The notes under the pieces were generated by a model. That model was not told where the DNA came from and searched no databases. It was given only the letters and a program-made list of their open reading frames with translations. A program made the translations under genes and the position numbers. Shown piece by piece: positions 1-13,700 of a DNA stretch of 64,000 nucleotides. Where the stretch lies: NCBI GenBank assembly GCA_021464245.1, contig JADCRB010000114.1:310001-374000 (forward strand), written 5' to 3'. The stretch comes from Carallia brachiata (lineage: Eukaryota > Streptophyta > Magnoliopsida > Malpighiales > Rhizophoraceae). Positions within the stretch are counted from its first letter, which is position 1. Each line of letters opens with the position of its first letter.

Positions 1-377
1 CAATGATGGAGGTGTGCAAGCAACTGATACTCCATCCAATCTGAACATTTTATCATCGTAGCAAAAGCAAGCAGTTCAGGCCATCAAAGCTGAAAAACTA
101 CAGAACCTGGAGATCAGCCAGACATTGAAAAAGGCCATAAACATGAAAAGCTTAAAAAGGGGAAACAAACATGGAGCAGAGCAGGCTATCATCATATCTC
201 GAATTCTCTAATCTTTCCCACATCACAAGATATATACAAGAGCAAGAAAACCCAGAAAGCCTCGCTGTAGGGGCTTGGGTTGGGGTAATCTAAGAAGAAA
301 AAGATTAGGAAAAACAAGAAAGAGAGAAGCCTTCAATAAACCAGGAAAAGCTCCCTAACAGATATAATGTTCTACTA

Positions 378-629
378 CTACTTTCCTACCGAGATGGGTC
401 TGCTAACTAAACCAAGTGGCGAACGCGAGCGCTGCTGCCTGTTGATCTTGCATACAACTCGTCTCACCTCAAGCTGCTCCAAATCCAATGATGGGTGCTG
501 GATTTTCTCAAATTCTTGCTTGATCTTCATAACTTGACTGTGGATTGGAACCCCTATCGCCACATACCCATCTTCATGTTCCATGTTGTTGTGGTAGTTG
601 TTGTTGCTGTTGATGTTCTCGTGCTCCAT
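378..629 (-). CDS. small plant protein of unknown function, 83 aa
   Basis: Single-exon reading frame starting at the ATG read from 629 down to 627. An in-frame TGA lies a short way upstream, after which no earlier ATG exists, so this start is the natural one. The first 20 residues are rich in Asn, His and Glu. A charged, probably helical stretch follows (residues about 31-60, Lys/Glu/Val-rich), then a basic tail with RSRSPLGL near residue 68 and a C-terminal RPISVGK. The tail looks like a conserved motif of small plant proteins that I have seen but cannot name, so I assign no function. No signal peptide or membrane segment is visible. A TATA-like box sits about 145 bp upstream on the same strand. 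It could instead be the last exon of a longer gene, but the upstream stop and TATA box argue against this. Confidence 0.6.
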   Translation of the reverse strand: MEHENINSNNNYHNNMEHEDGYVAIGVPIHSQVMKIKQEFEKIQHPSLDLEQLEVRRVVCKINRQQRSRSPLGLVSRPISVGK

Positions 630-772
630 CTTGGACGCCTGCCCACTAGCCAAAATCTTCCTTCCTTTCCTCAAAAAGACTCAAACTTGCAGAGACTTCT
701 CAAAAGGGTGTACAGAATTTTCACACTTTAGGCCTTGTATAACTGCTTGTGAAGTGCCTCAAACGTATTGAC

Positions 773-789
773 AACTATATATATATTGG
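773..789 (-). promoter_or_regulatory. TATA box (with CCAAT) of the 83-aa gene
   Basis: Read on the minus strand this is CCAAT running directly into TATATATATAG, about 145 bp upstream of the ATG at 629. The spacing fits a core promoter with a 5' leader of about 110 nt. An alternating TA run can arise by chance in such AT-rich DNA. Confidence 0.4.
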
Positions 790-3700
790 TGGCGAGCAAA
801 GAGGTAGGAAAGAGACACGTTTTCTTCATGAATATTGTTAATCGAAAAGGAATTAAAATGGTGGAGATGGGCATTTAATTAAAGTTTCTACATTTATATG
901 CATTTGATACCGACTCCTGTGGCCCTGCAAGACATGTAGATGGGTACATGTGGTACATTACATCGGGGTCGATACTATCAGATCAATGTTCTAAAAATCA
1001 AATCCATTCTTAAAATCGAACTTGTTATTGAACTAAAAAATAATCTGAAGTTCTAATTTAATCACTTTAAGCGGTTTAAATAGAATTTGAATTGATAAGA
1101 TTAAATTAAAGTGATGGTCTAATCATTTAAAGGTTAACAGATATGATTGACTGTTTCAGTTCAATTTTCAAAATATTACTTTAATCAATTGATTATATGG
1201 TTTGGGTGTCTCAATACGCAAAAAAAACTTAGTGTATGTATGCAGTCTTACTCTATTTTATGGAGATGGTTCCAACAAATATATTTAGTGATCTACTGTA
1301 ATAGATGCCGTGTTTGCCCGGGGCACACATGTTACTTGATTGTTTTCTAAGATTGGGTAAGCACCAAAATTGCCCTTGTATTGATCAAGGTTTTGCCATG
1401 TGCCCCAAGTTGGACTTAGAGTCTTAGATGAATTGCAGATATTTTTTTAACCATCTAGGGGAGGTGGTGCCAACTGCTGAATAAAGTTTGGCGGCTGGCC
1501 AACAACTTCCAATTTCATACACCTTAGACCATAGAAGAGTTCCTTGAGTTGACTGCTCTCTTCATTGAAAAAATAGATGTATGCACAAATTGTAACAGTA
1601 AGGAGCTAGGCAAGAAAGTGAGCAGTCTAGAAATGCGAAATTCATCGGTTGGGATTTTATTTATTTATTTTTTGAAGAGGATTATGTGAACTTGCACAAG
1701 GAGCAACGAGAGAAATTCTCATATAATCCAATGATATTCAATAGTCTTATTTGTTTATTTTTAAAATTTAATAATTTTTTATAATTAAACAATTTAGATC
1801 GTTATTTTACTTACTGCAATTTACAGTTGTATGTTTAAAAAGTTTTTTTTTTCTTGAGAATTGCAAGCAAAGGTGAGATTGACCATTTCTTGAAGAAATA
1901 TTCAACCAATTAGGTCCACTGAATTTGTAATATTAGTTACAGTAATAATTTATAATTTATGAGGTAACTTCGAGTTTATCTGTTTATTATTCAACGGACC
2001 AAATAAGGAAGAAAAAAGAGCCTTCATCAGTGGTGATGGAATAGACTGTTGTGGCAGGTTTTTTTTTTTTTTTAATCGATTAAAATTTAAACTCAAAATA
2101 TATACATTGCAAGGTACTACAATATCAATGAGTTAAAGTTTATCGTTGTTGTGGTTGGAGATTAAAGTCTTTTGATTTCTCCAATAATTTTTATGCCCAT
2201 TTCAACAATTTTTTTTTTTTTTTGATGCAACAAGCATATTACTGATTGATATCTCACAGAATGTAATATTTTTATTGAATTTTAAGATTAGACCTATAAA
2301 GAAAATGATGTGCAAGAGCGGTTTTTTTTTTTATCTTTTGTTATTATTTATAAGATGATGACTCGCAATCGAGTACTTAGACAGCAGATTCTGACCATTT
2401 TTCTGTATTTTAGTGTCGGTAATGTTTACTTCATTACACTTTCCACCCCAAAAATAAAAAAAAAAGGTTAAATCCTGCCTTGCCATTGATGATGTTATAT
2501 GATGTTATATGGCTAAAGTCCGTATCATTTGAAATTACCAAACAACCTGAAACAATAGAATATTATACACCAACCCAGCCTAGCCGACTTGGCATGAGGC
2601 AAAGCTGCAAGCGAGACAGCAGCAATTCGAACCCCACACCTTCAATTCCTGCCAAATGTAGGCGCCCCAGTATGCAGTCTTTCTGTATTAGACCCGGTTG
2701 ATTTGTCCGTCCCTCAATTACTGACCACTAACAAAGCTAATCCCAAATTCCCAAATCATTTTCGAGTTAACCAAAAAAAAAAAAAAAAAAACACTATACC
2801 GTGGCTTGTTTTTATAAGGCATATGAAAGCATGTGTGAAACAATTTAAACTTAATGACGTGTGTGTTTACTGAAATTTACACTAATAAATTTAATATTTG
2901 TTTATATCGAGAGTAGATGTAGGAAAAATTTATGTGGGTTTAATAATATTTAAGTAAGAAGTCTTTTTATAAAAAAAATTAAATGAAAACGTTAATAAAT
3001 GACTGTAATATTAATTTATAAATATAATAATTTATATATTAATAATATATTTTTTTGTCGTTGAAAAAAAAGAAAAACCTTAATGACGTGTGCGTGAATA
3101 CTTGTCTGTGATATCACATTATTTCACTGTTTTGAAAACAAAATGTCATTATGAAATGAAAATTATCAAAAAAAAAAAAAAAAAAAAATTTCCATTATTA
3201 GGCGTGTAACACGTTAATGCATAGATGTGATGGTGCCCAGGTCAACATCAAATGGACATATCCAGGTATTCTGATCCCATCAATTATTTATGGGTACGTG
3301 TAAATTACGTCAAATTTGGATGATGACGATAAATACCTTCAAATCCATATTTTACAGCAATTTAGTTACTCAGTGTTTGGAAAATTTGAATATCGAAAAT
3401 GTTAGATAGATGCGGTTGAGTTAAGTTTATGTATTAAAAAAAACAAAAAAGACACTGAGTTCATATAATTTATTATTATAATTATCAATTACATATATAT
3501 TTTTAATTTTAATACTTAATTATAATTAATAACAACACTGTAAGTATTTATTATGATAATATAATGTAAGTATGTGTCAAAAGACGGTCCCGTGATAAAA
3601 ACTCTGTCAATTATTGGATGACGTAGTGGGCCAGATGCGAAAATCTACAAATATCCACGTGTTCGTGCCTCCATTGAGACCCCAAGCTGGCCATTGCAGA

Positions 3701-5234
3701 CCTTGTAATGAATAATAGACAAAAGCAATTTTGAGCAGGTAAACGGATTTTTTTAATTGGGTTTTAGTTTCCATTAACATAAATTTTATATTTTTTAATA
3801 TTAAAATTGAAGACCTCTAGATAAAATTTTAAGTTAGTGGAAACTTTCCCAAAAGAGAATCTAAAAAATTGATAAGATTATTAATAAAAATAAATTTAAA
3901 ATTATATAAATTAAACGTATAATTTTAATTTTAAATTCTACTAAATATATCTTACATTTCAAATTTGGAGTTTCTTCGATAGTAGTTGGATTTTTTGTTG
4001 TCAGAAGTAAAAAAAGAGAAAAAAATCTGTGAAGGCTTGCCTGACAGCAAAGTTACGCGTGAAGCATTGGGCTTAATAACTTAAAGTTTGCTACACCGAC
4101 CAAATTGCAATATCATTTGTTGGTTAGACTAAAAAGAATTCATTCTCTTTTGACATTGACATTGGGTTTCTTGAGATGGCAAGCAACCCATTGCCGTGCG
4201 TAAACAAACTTGAGAAAGAAGCAGTTTTAATTTGATTTAAACTGAAGCAACCTGTTTATTTCTTATTAATCAAGTGAAAGTCTCGGGCAGCCTCAATTTT
4301 GTTGCTGGCCAATAACTCTCGTTAGGAACTATTGAGATTTTGGGCTGAAAAGTCTCAAGTTTGATTCTATGCTGAGTAGAAACTAACATTATGTTTAGGG
4401 TAACGAGATTTTTAATTTGACTCTTTTCCTTTAACATGAAAAGTGTTTATGGTCAATTTTTTTATTTTGACAATTAAGACTATTTGTCGCAGTTCCGCAA
4501 ATTTTGCTATGGGAAAGAGAAACTAGTCAAAATGATGTTATTTTGCATATGTTAATTTTTTATAAAAACTTTAAACTCATTTTTTATTTTAAAAAATTAA
4601 TAAAAATCATACATTGTTTTTTTTACTCATGTTGTTTTTTTTTTCTTTTTCTTGATATTTTTTAGTATTCATAATTTTTTTGACCAAAAAAAATAAGGAA
4701 TTCATAATTTTTGAATTTTTATTGGATACAATTTTTGGTTTTTTTTAGACTTAACAATTTCTGAAACTTTCTTTTTTTAAGAGAAACAGCATCATTTCGA
4801 TCATCCACCATTAGTGAAATTAATGGAATCTTCATAACTATAGGAGACTTGAATGCATTTATGCTTTCTTTTTCTCGAAGCTCGAACAAATAAATAGTAA
4901 ACAAAAAATTTATTAATAGTACCAAAGATCAAATATAGAAGAGTCCATGCAAGGTGTGGATCATGCACAAGTGTGAGAACAAGAAAAAGGGTGTGCTATA
5001 TTTATAGCAATTATTTGAAATTAAAAAGGAATCAAATCCTTCCAGTTTACGTAAGAGAAAGCTCAATGTGAAATAATTTCACCGTGGCAAGAAAGCTATT
5101 GTGAATAAGGAAAGGCTGTTAAGTCACGCTTAAGAAAACGTCCAAGAATTGAAAGTTTCCCAAATGATAGTGAGAATTCATCCACGCATCCAGAATAACT
5201 TTTCAGAGATGCATATTTTATAAAAAGAAATGCT
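790..5234. other. intergenic, no gene seen
   Basis: AT-rich DNA with many homopolymer A or T runs (for example 2060-2074, 2212-2224, 2773-2791, 3170-3188) and stop codons in all frames. The frame at 2480-2701 contains a short GC-richer patch (2570-2700) with a tRNA-like B-box motif on the minus strand. This may be a decayed SINE, but no tail is recognisable. Nothing else supports a gene. Confidence 0.6.
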
Positions 5235-5585
5235 ATCTAATAATATTTAGGTAATAATAAAATAATAACAAAAGTGATATTAAATATTAGATAATTAAAA
5301 TTTAAAAAAAAATTAAATAAACTTTTAGATGTCATTAGATGAACTGCGTATATCTAATAATATTTAGGTAACAATAAAGTAATAATAAAGTGATATTAAA
5401 TATTAGATAATTAAAATTTGAAAAAAACTTAGATAAATTTTTGTATGTCATTAGATGAATTGCGTATATCTAATAATATTTAGGTAATAATAAAATAATA
5501 ATAAAGTGATATTAAATATTAGATGATTAAAATTTAAAAAAAAAATTTAGATAAACTTTTAGATACTATTAAATGAACTGCGTAT
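5235..5585. repeat. three tandem copies of a ~116 bp AT-rich unit
   Basis: Units begin at 5235, 5352 and 5468, each with ATCTAATAATATTTAGGTAA, and each ends near GAACTGCGTAT or GAATTGCGTAT. The periods are 117 and 116 bp. The copies differ by scattered substitutions and small indels in A-runs. Single diverged relatives of the unit (AATAATAAAATAATA followed by ATTAAATAAATTGTGTGACTA) appear near 11030-11170, 13490-13570 and 22760-22850. The unit is therefore also dispersed and is probably derived from a short transposon. Confidence 0.85.
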
Positions 5586-6066
5586 ACTACTTTGTTATTG
5601 CCTTGATGGCAATGCATAGTTATTGTGCTTGCTAAGGTCATGGTTTCTAGGAATTGTAGCAATATTAACAAACAATACTAAAGATAATACTAAAGATAAA
5701 TTGTATGGTTATTTTATTACTATTTAAAATTAAGTTACCTAACTACACTCTTTTACAAATTAGACAAAAGTAATTTTTACAAACGCATAACAAATCTGAC
5801 CATAAAACCCAAGAGTTCAGGGCTAATCACTAAACCAAACATTGAGTTAAGAAAAAATTAGACTCTAAATACTGCACAAATGGTATTAGCTGACAAATTT
5901 GAGATATCATAATCTTTTTCAGCTTTTGTTACAAGTCCAATTAATAAATTCCAGCTCCAGGATATAAGGTATTGTTCTTATGACGGAGGAAATAAGAGTC
6001 ACATAACCTAACTCACACCTATCTAAGTATCTCACAAGACTGAGAAAGGATTGGTAACTTCAACAG

Positions 6067-6070
<4 letters not shown>

Positions 6071-6113
<43 letters not shown>
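6071..6113. repeat. C33-A10 homopolymer pair
   Basis: A run of 33 C (6071-6103) is followed directly by 10 A (6104-6113), in otherwise AT-rich DNA. The exact length is likely to be unreliable in any assembly. Nothing around it suggests a gene. Confidence 0.9.
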
Positions 6114-6116
<3 letters not shown>

Positions 6117-8289
6117 TTATTGGAATTTTATATTCTCACCATCTTGAAACACTAAAGAATAACTAAAAATTAAGGTTAAATACACTTGAATCTCTTGTGA
6201 TTTGACTATTTTGGGCCAAATCTTCCTGAATTTTAAATTTACATTCTAAGACCCTTGCACTTTTCAATTTTAGCAATTAAGACCCGTTGTTTATCTTAAA
6301 TTACAAACTCCAAAGATATGCGCTTAGATTCTAAATTGAAAGCATTTAAAGAGACCCAACAGAGATGGAAAGAGATTAAAAAAAAAAAAAACAACATGAA
6401 GGTTCGGTGGTTTGATTGCAAGGCTTGCTGCTAGGAATTGCAGACTTTGGCTTAGGCATTTGATCAATCTTTTCGGTGCAAATTTGTTCATTGACGATGA
6501 AGAATATATAAACGTTAAATTTGTGGGAGTTTAAGCAATGATGATATGTAAAGTGGGTGATTAAAAGGAGTTAAAAATTTTGGCTGAAAAAATTTATTTT
6601 CATTATTTAAATTAACAAAATCTTGACGAAAAGTCTTGCTTGCAAAATTAGAAAATACTGGGGTCTTAAAGTATAAATTAAAATTTCAAGAAGGTTGAAT
6701 ACAAATGAAACAAACCATGGGATTAAGTATATTTAACTCTAAAACTAAAAACAAAAGACTAGAAAACCACTTACACAAGTGAGTGGGTTTTAAAAAGGAA
6801 GCATGCCTAGAAGGGAACACTATTTGACAATTTGATTTGGACTCGATCAGCTTCTAACAAGGTGCAAGAGTTGTGAGTTAGGAAGAGAATGGTAGCGTAA
6901 AGAGATGCAAAATACACTGAATGAGTTCCTAGTTGCTGGAACTAAAAGTTTAGCTGCTCTACTATTAAATTATGTTGTCGGTGGCCACTAAACTACGTCA
7001 CTAGTGGCTGCGTGTGATCTAGTTGAATTCTTTTTTGGTCCGTTGAAACTAATAATCCAGTGATGGGAGATGAAAGAAATAAGGGAGAAACTGAGATTTG
7101 AATCTCATGCCTCCTAATTAGCTTTTGCATATTGCAATAGCTGTTTTGTAGTAGAAAAGTTGCTGTTGCATTACATATTGCAATTAGAAAGTAGGCCGTG
7201 GTAGGCCCAAACGCAATTTTGGACCTAGATGATCTCAATTTTGATCAACATCCTGAGATTTGGGCTGGGGGAGGCTGCCCCATATACCATTTGCGCTACT
7301 GCGAAATTGCTGAAGTGTTAGAGTCGAATAGTAGGATTGGGCTTTACCAAATTGATTTGCAGCTGTGGTTGTCAGTTGCAAGGTCAAAAGTTTAAACTTT
7401 CGGCTTCACTTTCACCCACCTTCTCCTCTACTTCTGCGTTGTTGCTCCTTTGAAAAAAAAATAATAATAATAAAAAAATAAAGACTCAAATAGGATAGAA
7501 GCTTCTTCCTTTTTCGTTTTTTATACAACAGAAGCTTCTATACAATAGAAGCTTCCATTTAGGAATGGCAGCACGGCAAGCACCGAGTGGATCCACGATG
7601 CAGGCACAACCGAGGAGGAAATTCAGCCCGATTCACTGTTTGTATTGTTAGAGAATAACACTACGTCAAAAATGACTTTATAATGGGCATGATGGTTCCC
7701 TTTAGTTAGTGCAATTGAAGGTGTTTTTTTTTAATTGAAAGGTCTAAGGTTCAAGCTTTAATTTTTTGTCTCACATGTCCCCTCTCTAATAATTGGCTAT
7801 TATCTTTTCTATAAACACAAAAAAAAGACCAAAGAAAATATACCCAAAAAAAATAATAATCACAACTATATGAGGTAACAAAAACAACATGATTTCAATC
7901 AACACAGCTACATAAACCTTTTTTGACGTAGAGAGTAAAAGATAACTCACTAGAATATCTTTAGAAGGAATGGTGGTACCTTCATATATGTACTAACTAA
8001 CTATAATAATACGCTTTTGTTTTATAAGATAAGATATAATAGTATAAGTTAGAAATTAATTATTTTACCTTAATTTTTATTTAGTTAGTTAATAAAATAA
8101 GTATATAATAAACTAGTGTAAATTTATTATCTTATAAATATAAGATAGTACTATCTGTTTTACTCTTATACGCTAGTATATTCCACCTTATATATTAGTG
8201 TTAACAAATTGTATATTTATTAAAATATTTTTTTAATTAAAATAAATTTTAAATATTTTTTAAAAATTAATATAAAATTTCAAAAAATC

Positions 8290-8412
8290 ATTGCTTTCTC
8301 CTCCTTCTTCTCTCTCTCCCCCTCCTCGCTCTCTCTCCTCCTTTCTCTCTCTCTCCCCTCCGTCCTTTCTTTCTCTCTCCTCGCCACTACCCCTCCCCCT
8401 CCACCAGACTTT
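8290..8412 (+). repeat. long polypyrimidine (CT/CCT) tract
   Basis: About 120 bp of almost uninterrupted C and T on the plus strand (CTCTCTCTCC and CCTCC motifs). The Ser/Pro/Leu-rich frame across it is a composition artefact. Such tracts occur in plant 5' leaders and can form triplex DNA. No gene follows that I can recognise. Confidence 0.75.
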
Positions 8413-10034
8413 CTCACCAATTATGCAAGGTTCACTGAAGTTGTTTGTGGCCGCTTTCTACTTCACCCAAAATGTTATAATTAAGGATAAAAAAATTATA
8501 ATTAATAGTAAATATAAGTTAATTATCTCTAAAGATAAAAAAATTATTTGGATATACTATATTATTTTGTCATATTTTTTTTAAATATGAGATATAATAA
8601 TAAATAATCTAAATTATTTTATATTATATTTATTTATATTATCTTATACTATATTATTTAGTCTGCATATTAAATGTATTTATAATGACTAGGTCAACAA
8701 TCATTAAACGACTAGTGGGTGAGAATAAATTAAACAAAATGGTTCTCTCAGCGCACAATGTTTTTATATTGTGAGGTCTCAATAAGAATAAACTAAACAA
8801 TTACCGATAAAAATTGGTTATGTTATTGGATCAAAACGCCCGGCAAATCAAAAACATAAATAAGTACAAGGTTAGCTAGAATTATCTAGAAGAGATTAGA
8901 CAAAGTACATGCCAGTCTTTTGCGGGTTGCTAGTTTTAGGTACGTATCTGTGACAATTTTGTTGAGATACACTATTTTTCAATGATTAACATCAATGAGT
9001 TATTGTCAAGACAAAAGGCCAAGTCAAAAATCAACTCATTTTAGAACAGCATATGCGGCTCTTCTTGTCTCATTCAGCGTGGAAAGTCTCTCTCATGAGC
9101 CAAAGTCATTCATAAACCCCAAACATTAAAAAAAAAAAAAAAAAAGGAAAAATGTGACCACCGTTCTTCGCTGTCACCTAATGATAAATATAAAATGTAC
9201 TTAATAATAAGTCTTAAATTTAAATATTATTAAAATATTAAATAAAATTAAATTTTTATGTCGTTTGATTTATGATGTGTCATAACTATTTATTAGACAC
9301 ACTCTTTTTTTTTTTTTTTAAATGTAATATTACTTGAGAAAATTGTTTGGACAGCACTCGGATGTTTTCCTAAGATATTAAATTGATCTTTAAGGTCAAC
9401 TTTTGCGGCCAAAAGGTTTTAAAAATTCCACCAATCAACTTTGAGTATACGCTAGCTAGATGTCGGCACTTGGATAAGCCTGCAACTCAGCTCGATTACG
9501 GCTGGGGAAAAATAGGTGCATCAAAGATGATGATGATGTTTTAGATTGAGACATTTTTGGCTGACCTGCTCAGTCATAAATTCAAAACAGTTCAGAAAAA
9601 AGATAGAATCCAGAGGACTTGTCTCCCAGTGTAGAAAATTAAGCAAGTGGAGACAAACAATTTGGACAGCCAGTTAAATTTCAAGTTACAGTGTAGTTTT
9701 GGAATTCAAATAGGATGTTCAATAATGGACCACTTGGGTCTATAGTTTATTCAGGTGGCTGGAAGGCAGAGTGCAATTATGCAGGGACATCCCTCTTTGG
9801 AATTGTACATGTATACTATTCTCATATTTGGGATATGAGGCTTAAAAGGAGAAAAATCTGTTTGTGTACTATTTCCTGGATGAAATTACAACGTATTAAT
9901 ACGCTACAAAATCATACATAAGAATGATGTAAGAGCATTGAAAGTGCCTGCGTAAAGTAGAAGAATAATCAGTGAAATTTAAGATTAAATTTTTTGTCGA
10001 GGATACTAACCAAATTGCGAGTAAACTAATTTAA

Positions 10035-10613
10035 TTACGAGGTGTTAATTAGATCTCGTCGAGTTGGAGCAAATTGCCCATAGAAATACAAACTACACTT
10101 CGGCAGATTTATGATAGAAATCAGTTGAGTTCGTCTGACAATAATTTCCAAATAGGGCAGGCTACAAAAATAAAAATATTTGTAAGCATTACAAATCACC
10201 CAACCCGACCAAATCCAACAAAAGCCCCTCCTATCCATTCCAACAGTGGTGGCAGTAATGGAATGTGGTAGCGGTGAGGACGTTAACGACAACAGCAGAG
10301 ATGGGAGTGGCAGTGGTGGATGTGCTAGCAAAGGCGGCGCTAGCTTAAGCCACGGTAATGTGGGCTCCAACGGTTGTGCCGACAGTTGGTATGACGGCAC
10401 TAGCCGTGAAACCAGGATCGGAGAGGGTAACGTCGACCACCAGTATGGCAGCGTCAGCGGTTGAGGCTGCGATGGAGATGGCAGCGTAGGCGCTAGCCCC
10501 GAAAATTGTGAAATTGGTGGCAAACCACAGGGGAGTATGGATCTGGAGCCAGGAAGGTTGTGGTGGACGTTTTTGAGGCCGGATCTAAATGAAATCAAAC
10601 CCAAAGGCCCCAT
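10035..10613 (-). other. GC-rich island with a 192-codon open frame of doubtful status
   Basis: The stretch about 10195-10750 has clearly higher GC than its surroundings. On the minus strand it is open for up to 192 codons and gives a Pro/Leu/Ser-rich protein without a recognisable domain. On the plus strand a Gly/Ser-rich frame of 72 codons overlaps it. Openness on both strands is expected from composition, and neither translation resembles a family I know. It could be a captured gene fragment inside a transposon or the remnant of a TE coding region. I do not call it a gene. Confidence 0.3.
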
Positions 10614-10749
10614 CTAAGAAGATTTGGGGGGTCTAAAATAAGATGGAGAAAGCAAAAAAGAGGGGAAGAAGAGACGGGGACAGAAGGGGGAGGAGGAAAC
10701 GAGGCAAAGGAAAGAGACCAAAGCTAGTAGGGAGGACCGTTGGTTGGCC

Positions 10750-13700
10750 AATGGAGGTGACTAATTACTGCTGCTGGCTAGCAAATACAGGATAAGGGTG
10801 TTCGTAGAGGTGAGAAAATTTAGAGAGAGAAGGCCAAAGAGAGAGTTTTTCTGTATGCTAAGCAATACTAACAGATGACATATTGATGTAATCTCACCAT
10901 AATTCCTGTACGTAATGTGACATAATTTTTAGTCATAAGAGGTGTACATAGAGGTAGCAAATAGATGAGTTACTTTGGGTTGGACCAGGATATTATAGGT
11001 ATGAGTGTATATGATTAGGAAAATATTAAGTTATAATATTTAAATAATAATAAAATAATAATAAAATAATATAGGTCGTTAAATAATTAAAATATAAAAA
11101 TAAATAAATAAATTGTTAGAATTATTAAATAAATTGTGTGACTATTTTATTATATATTATATAAAATTAAGTTATGTAATAAAATTCGATTATTTGATAC
11201 TCTAAAAGATACTGCTAGTTTCAATACGAAGCTTTTGTGCCAATGGGCTAACCATGGCAGCAAAATTATACATGAGAGATAGCAATTATGACCCATATGC
11301 TTCCAGGAATGGCATTTCCTTATTTTCTTGCCATCCAGTCGCTCCTTTTTCTATCAACCTTTATGAATCTATTAGTTTTGGCGTAAATGACTTGCATTGG
11401 AGGAAAAAATAATTTGGTACGAAGTAATATCACCAATTGATCAATTCCAAAGGAATAACATGGCATTCAAATTTCTTGCAAGAGAAATTTAGAGATCACT
11501 AGATATCATTTTAATTTAACTTCCTAATAAAACTTATCATCCCAACAATGATGATGCTGAGTGAAACTTTCATATATTCAGCCGCAACGTATTGCATCTA
11601 AAAGTTAACAATGCTTCAACTATAAATTTCTTATAATTTCTCTGAAATCAGGGAGAGATGCTGCCGAAGATATTCAAATTCTGGCCAATGAGAAGAAGAT
11701 GTACCGCGTAACCATCAAACTCCCACGTCGAACATTGACACGTGCCGTTCCAACCTTCATGTCTTTGCGTTACCATGGATTTAAATGAATTTGAATGAAT
11801 TTTGCTTCACATGGTGCTATAGTGAAATTGTCGAATCAAGCCCTTCTGTTATATTCAAAATATAAAAACAAGCCGTTCAAAACCACCACGACTTACTATT
11901 TAAGATAATAATTTAATAATAAATTAATATATTTATTCTTGCATTAGTTTATAATTTAATTTTATTACCGTCATTTTTTTCACAAAAAAATAATATTATT
12001 ATTGTGTAATATTTAATTTAAAACTCATTAATGTTATAGTCGAACGGCTTATTCAATTTTATTAATATTTATATAGTAAATTTTTCATTTAAAAAAAGTT
12101 GAATCATACTAACAAATAATTTTTAATATTAATTTAAAAATTTGATAATTCACGTATCAATAATAAAATAATTGTTTTGTAAAAAAAAAATCACCACCAC
12201 ATTAAATGAGATTCAGTTGGAGGGGTTCCACTAACTTCTAGATGTAATTATTATAGTAATTGCTACGTTTAACAAAAACAAATCCCTCCCCAAAAAAACA
12301 AAGGATATGCCCACTAATCAGCTATTAAAATATTTTTATACATAGATCTCTCTTGTAAGATAGATTCCAACTATCATTTGAAGGGTATAGTTCAGTAATA
12401 TATTAACATATTTTTATATTGTAAGTTTTGGATTTGAGTTTCCATGCTTGCATTCTCCCTAACTGTAACTGACACATACTAAAGATCGTTTTAAGCGTAA
12501 GCAGTGATGTGTAGCGTAGAGAATTAGGCTTGTTCGTTAGGACTTCAGTAACGAAATCACGTTCAGTCCCATTAGTGTTCGGGAGATGGGTCAATTTTTT
12601 TGGGATTGTTGAACGACATTCTAATAAACAGAAGTTACTCTAATTTCTTCTCGAAGATTCGATAACTTACACACCTAACAAATTTTTTTTTTTTTAAAAA
12701 ACAAAAAAAAAGATAGATCCCAAGGATGTCCGCTTGTGTTAACGCTTGTTTATTTGGAGTTATTATGGAAATAAGTTTCAAACTTCACCGCGTTCTTATA
12801 AATTTAACACAACATTCAAAACATAATAGTTTAATTCCCTTAAAATTTTTTTCTTAAATCTAACTTATCGTTAAATCTAACGAAATTTGTCAGACCGAGT
12901 GGCATTCCACGCTGACCTGTTCAAAAACAATGACATGTAAAATAAACGATGACTAGGAGCCCTGTCGGCAAGTTTGACAAGCTGGCCGGTTAGACTGTTA
13001 AGACCAAAATCCAATTTTCTAATTAAAAATAAAATGTTAAAAATTTTGAAAACTCATTATTTAAAACTACCATTAATTTGTTATATTCTGGAAACTGACA
13101 AGAACCCTAACAATTCAGAAGAAAGAATAACGCGCAGAATGAGAGAGAGATGGAAAATTTAGTGTCAGAGATAGTAAGAAAGAGGGTGATTTATAAAAAA
13201 ATTATGGAAATTATTAGAATTTTTCAGATCAGTCAATTGATCAACAATTTCAAATTTTTAGTCGGAGCATTCTTGAACATGACTCCACCAATTTTTGCTG
13301 GGAGGAGAGAGAGAAATCAATAAATGAGATATAATGGAACGTGCAACAACTACATGGAAGGGTATCCTAGAAAAGTTGGAGGTGATCAACTCCACCATTA
13401 TTATGTAGTTGGAAGAGTCTTGCAACTTTACTAGTCATTTATTAATGATAAAAATCAAACATGGACATTTATGGGTACGCATTAATATACTTTATTAAAT
13501 AATTAAATTTATAAAAAATAAAAAAATAAAAAATTAAATATTATTTAATAAATTATATGACTACTTGTACTCTCTTACGAGTGAGTGTATAGTACTCTTT
13601 GATAATACATGTTAGTTTGAAAGAAGAAATTTTAATAGTTAGAATATAAGATTTTTATTTTTAATAGAAAGAAAAATATAAAATTTATAAGGATAAGATA

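Larger units (their letters stand above)
5586..10030. other. intergenic, no gene seen apart from listed repeats
   Basis: No frame with recognisable protein similarity. Short open frames at 6993-7238, 7198-7395 and 9715-9921 have no domain or splice context and overlap one another on opposite strands. Poly(A/T) runs and AT-rich blocks dominate (7980-8290, 8460-8690). Confidence 0.5.

Noticed and set aside
2570..2700. tRNA or SINE on the minus strand
   Set aside because: A B-box-like GGGTTCGAATTGC is present, but no A-tail and no tRNA cloverleaf could be built with confidence.
8291..8584. 97-codon Ser/Pro/Leu-rich frame
   Set aside because: It is a translation of the pyrimidine tract and the A/T-rich tail after it.
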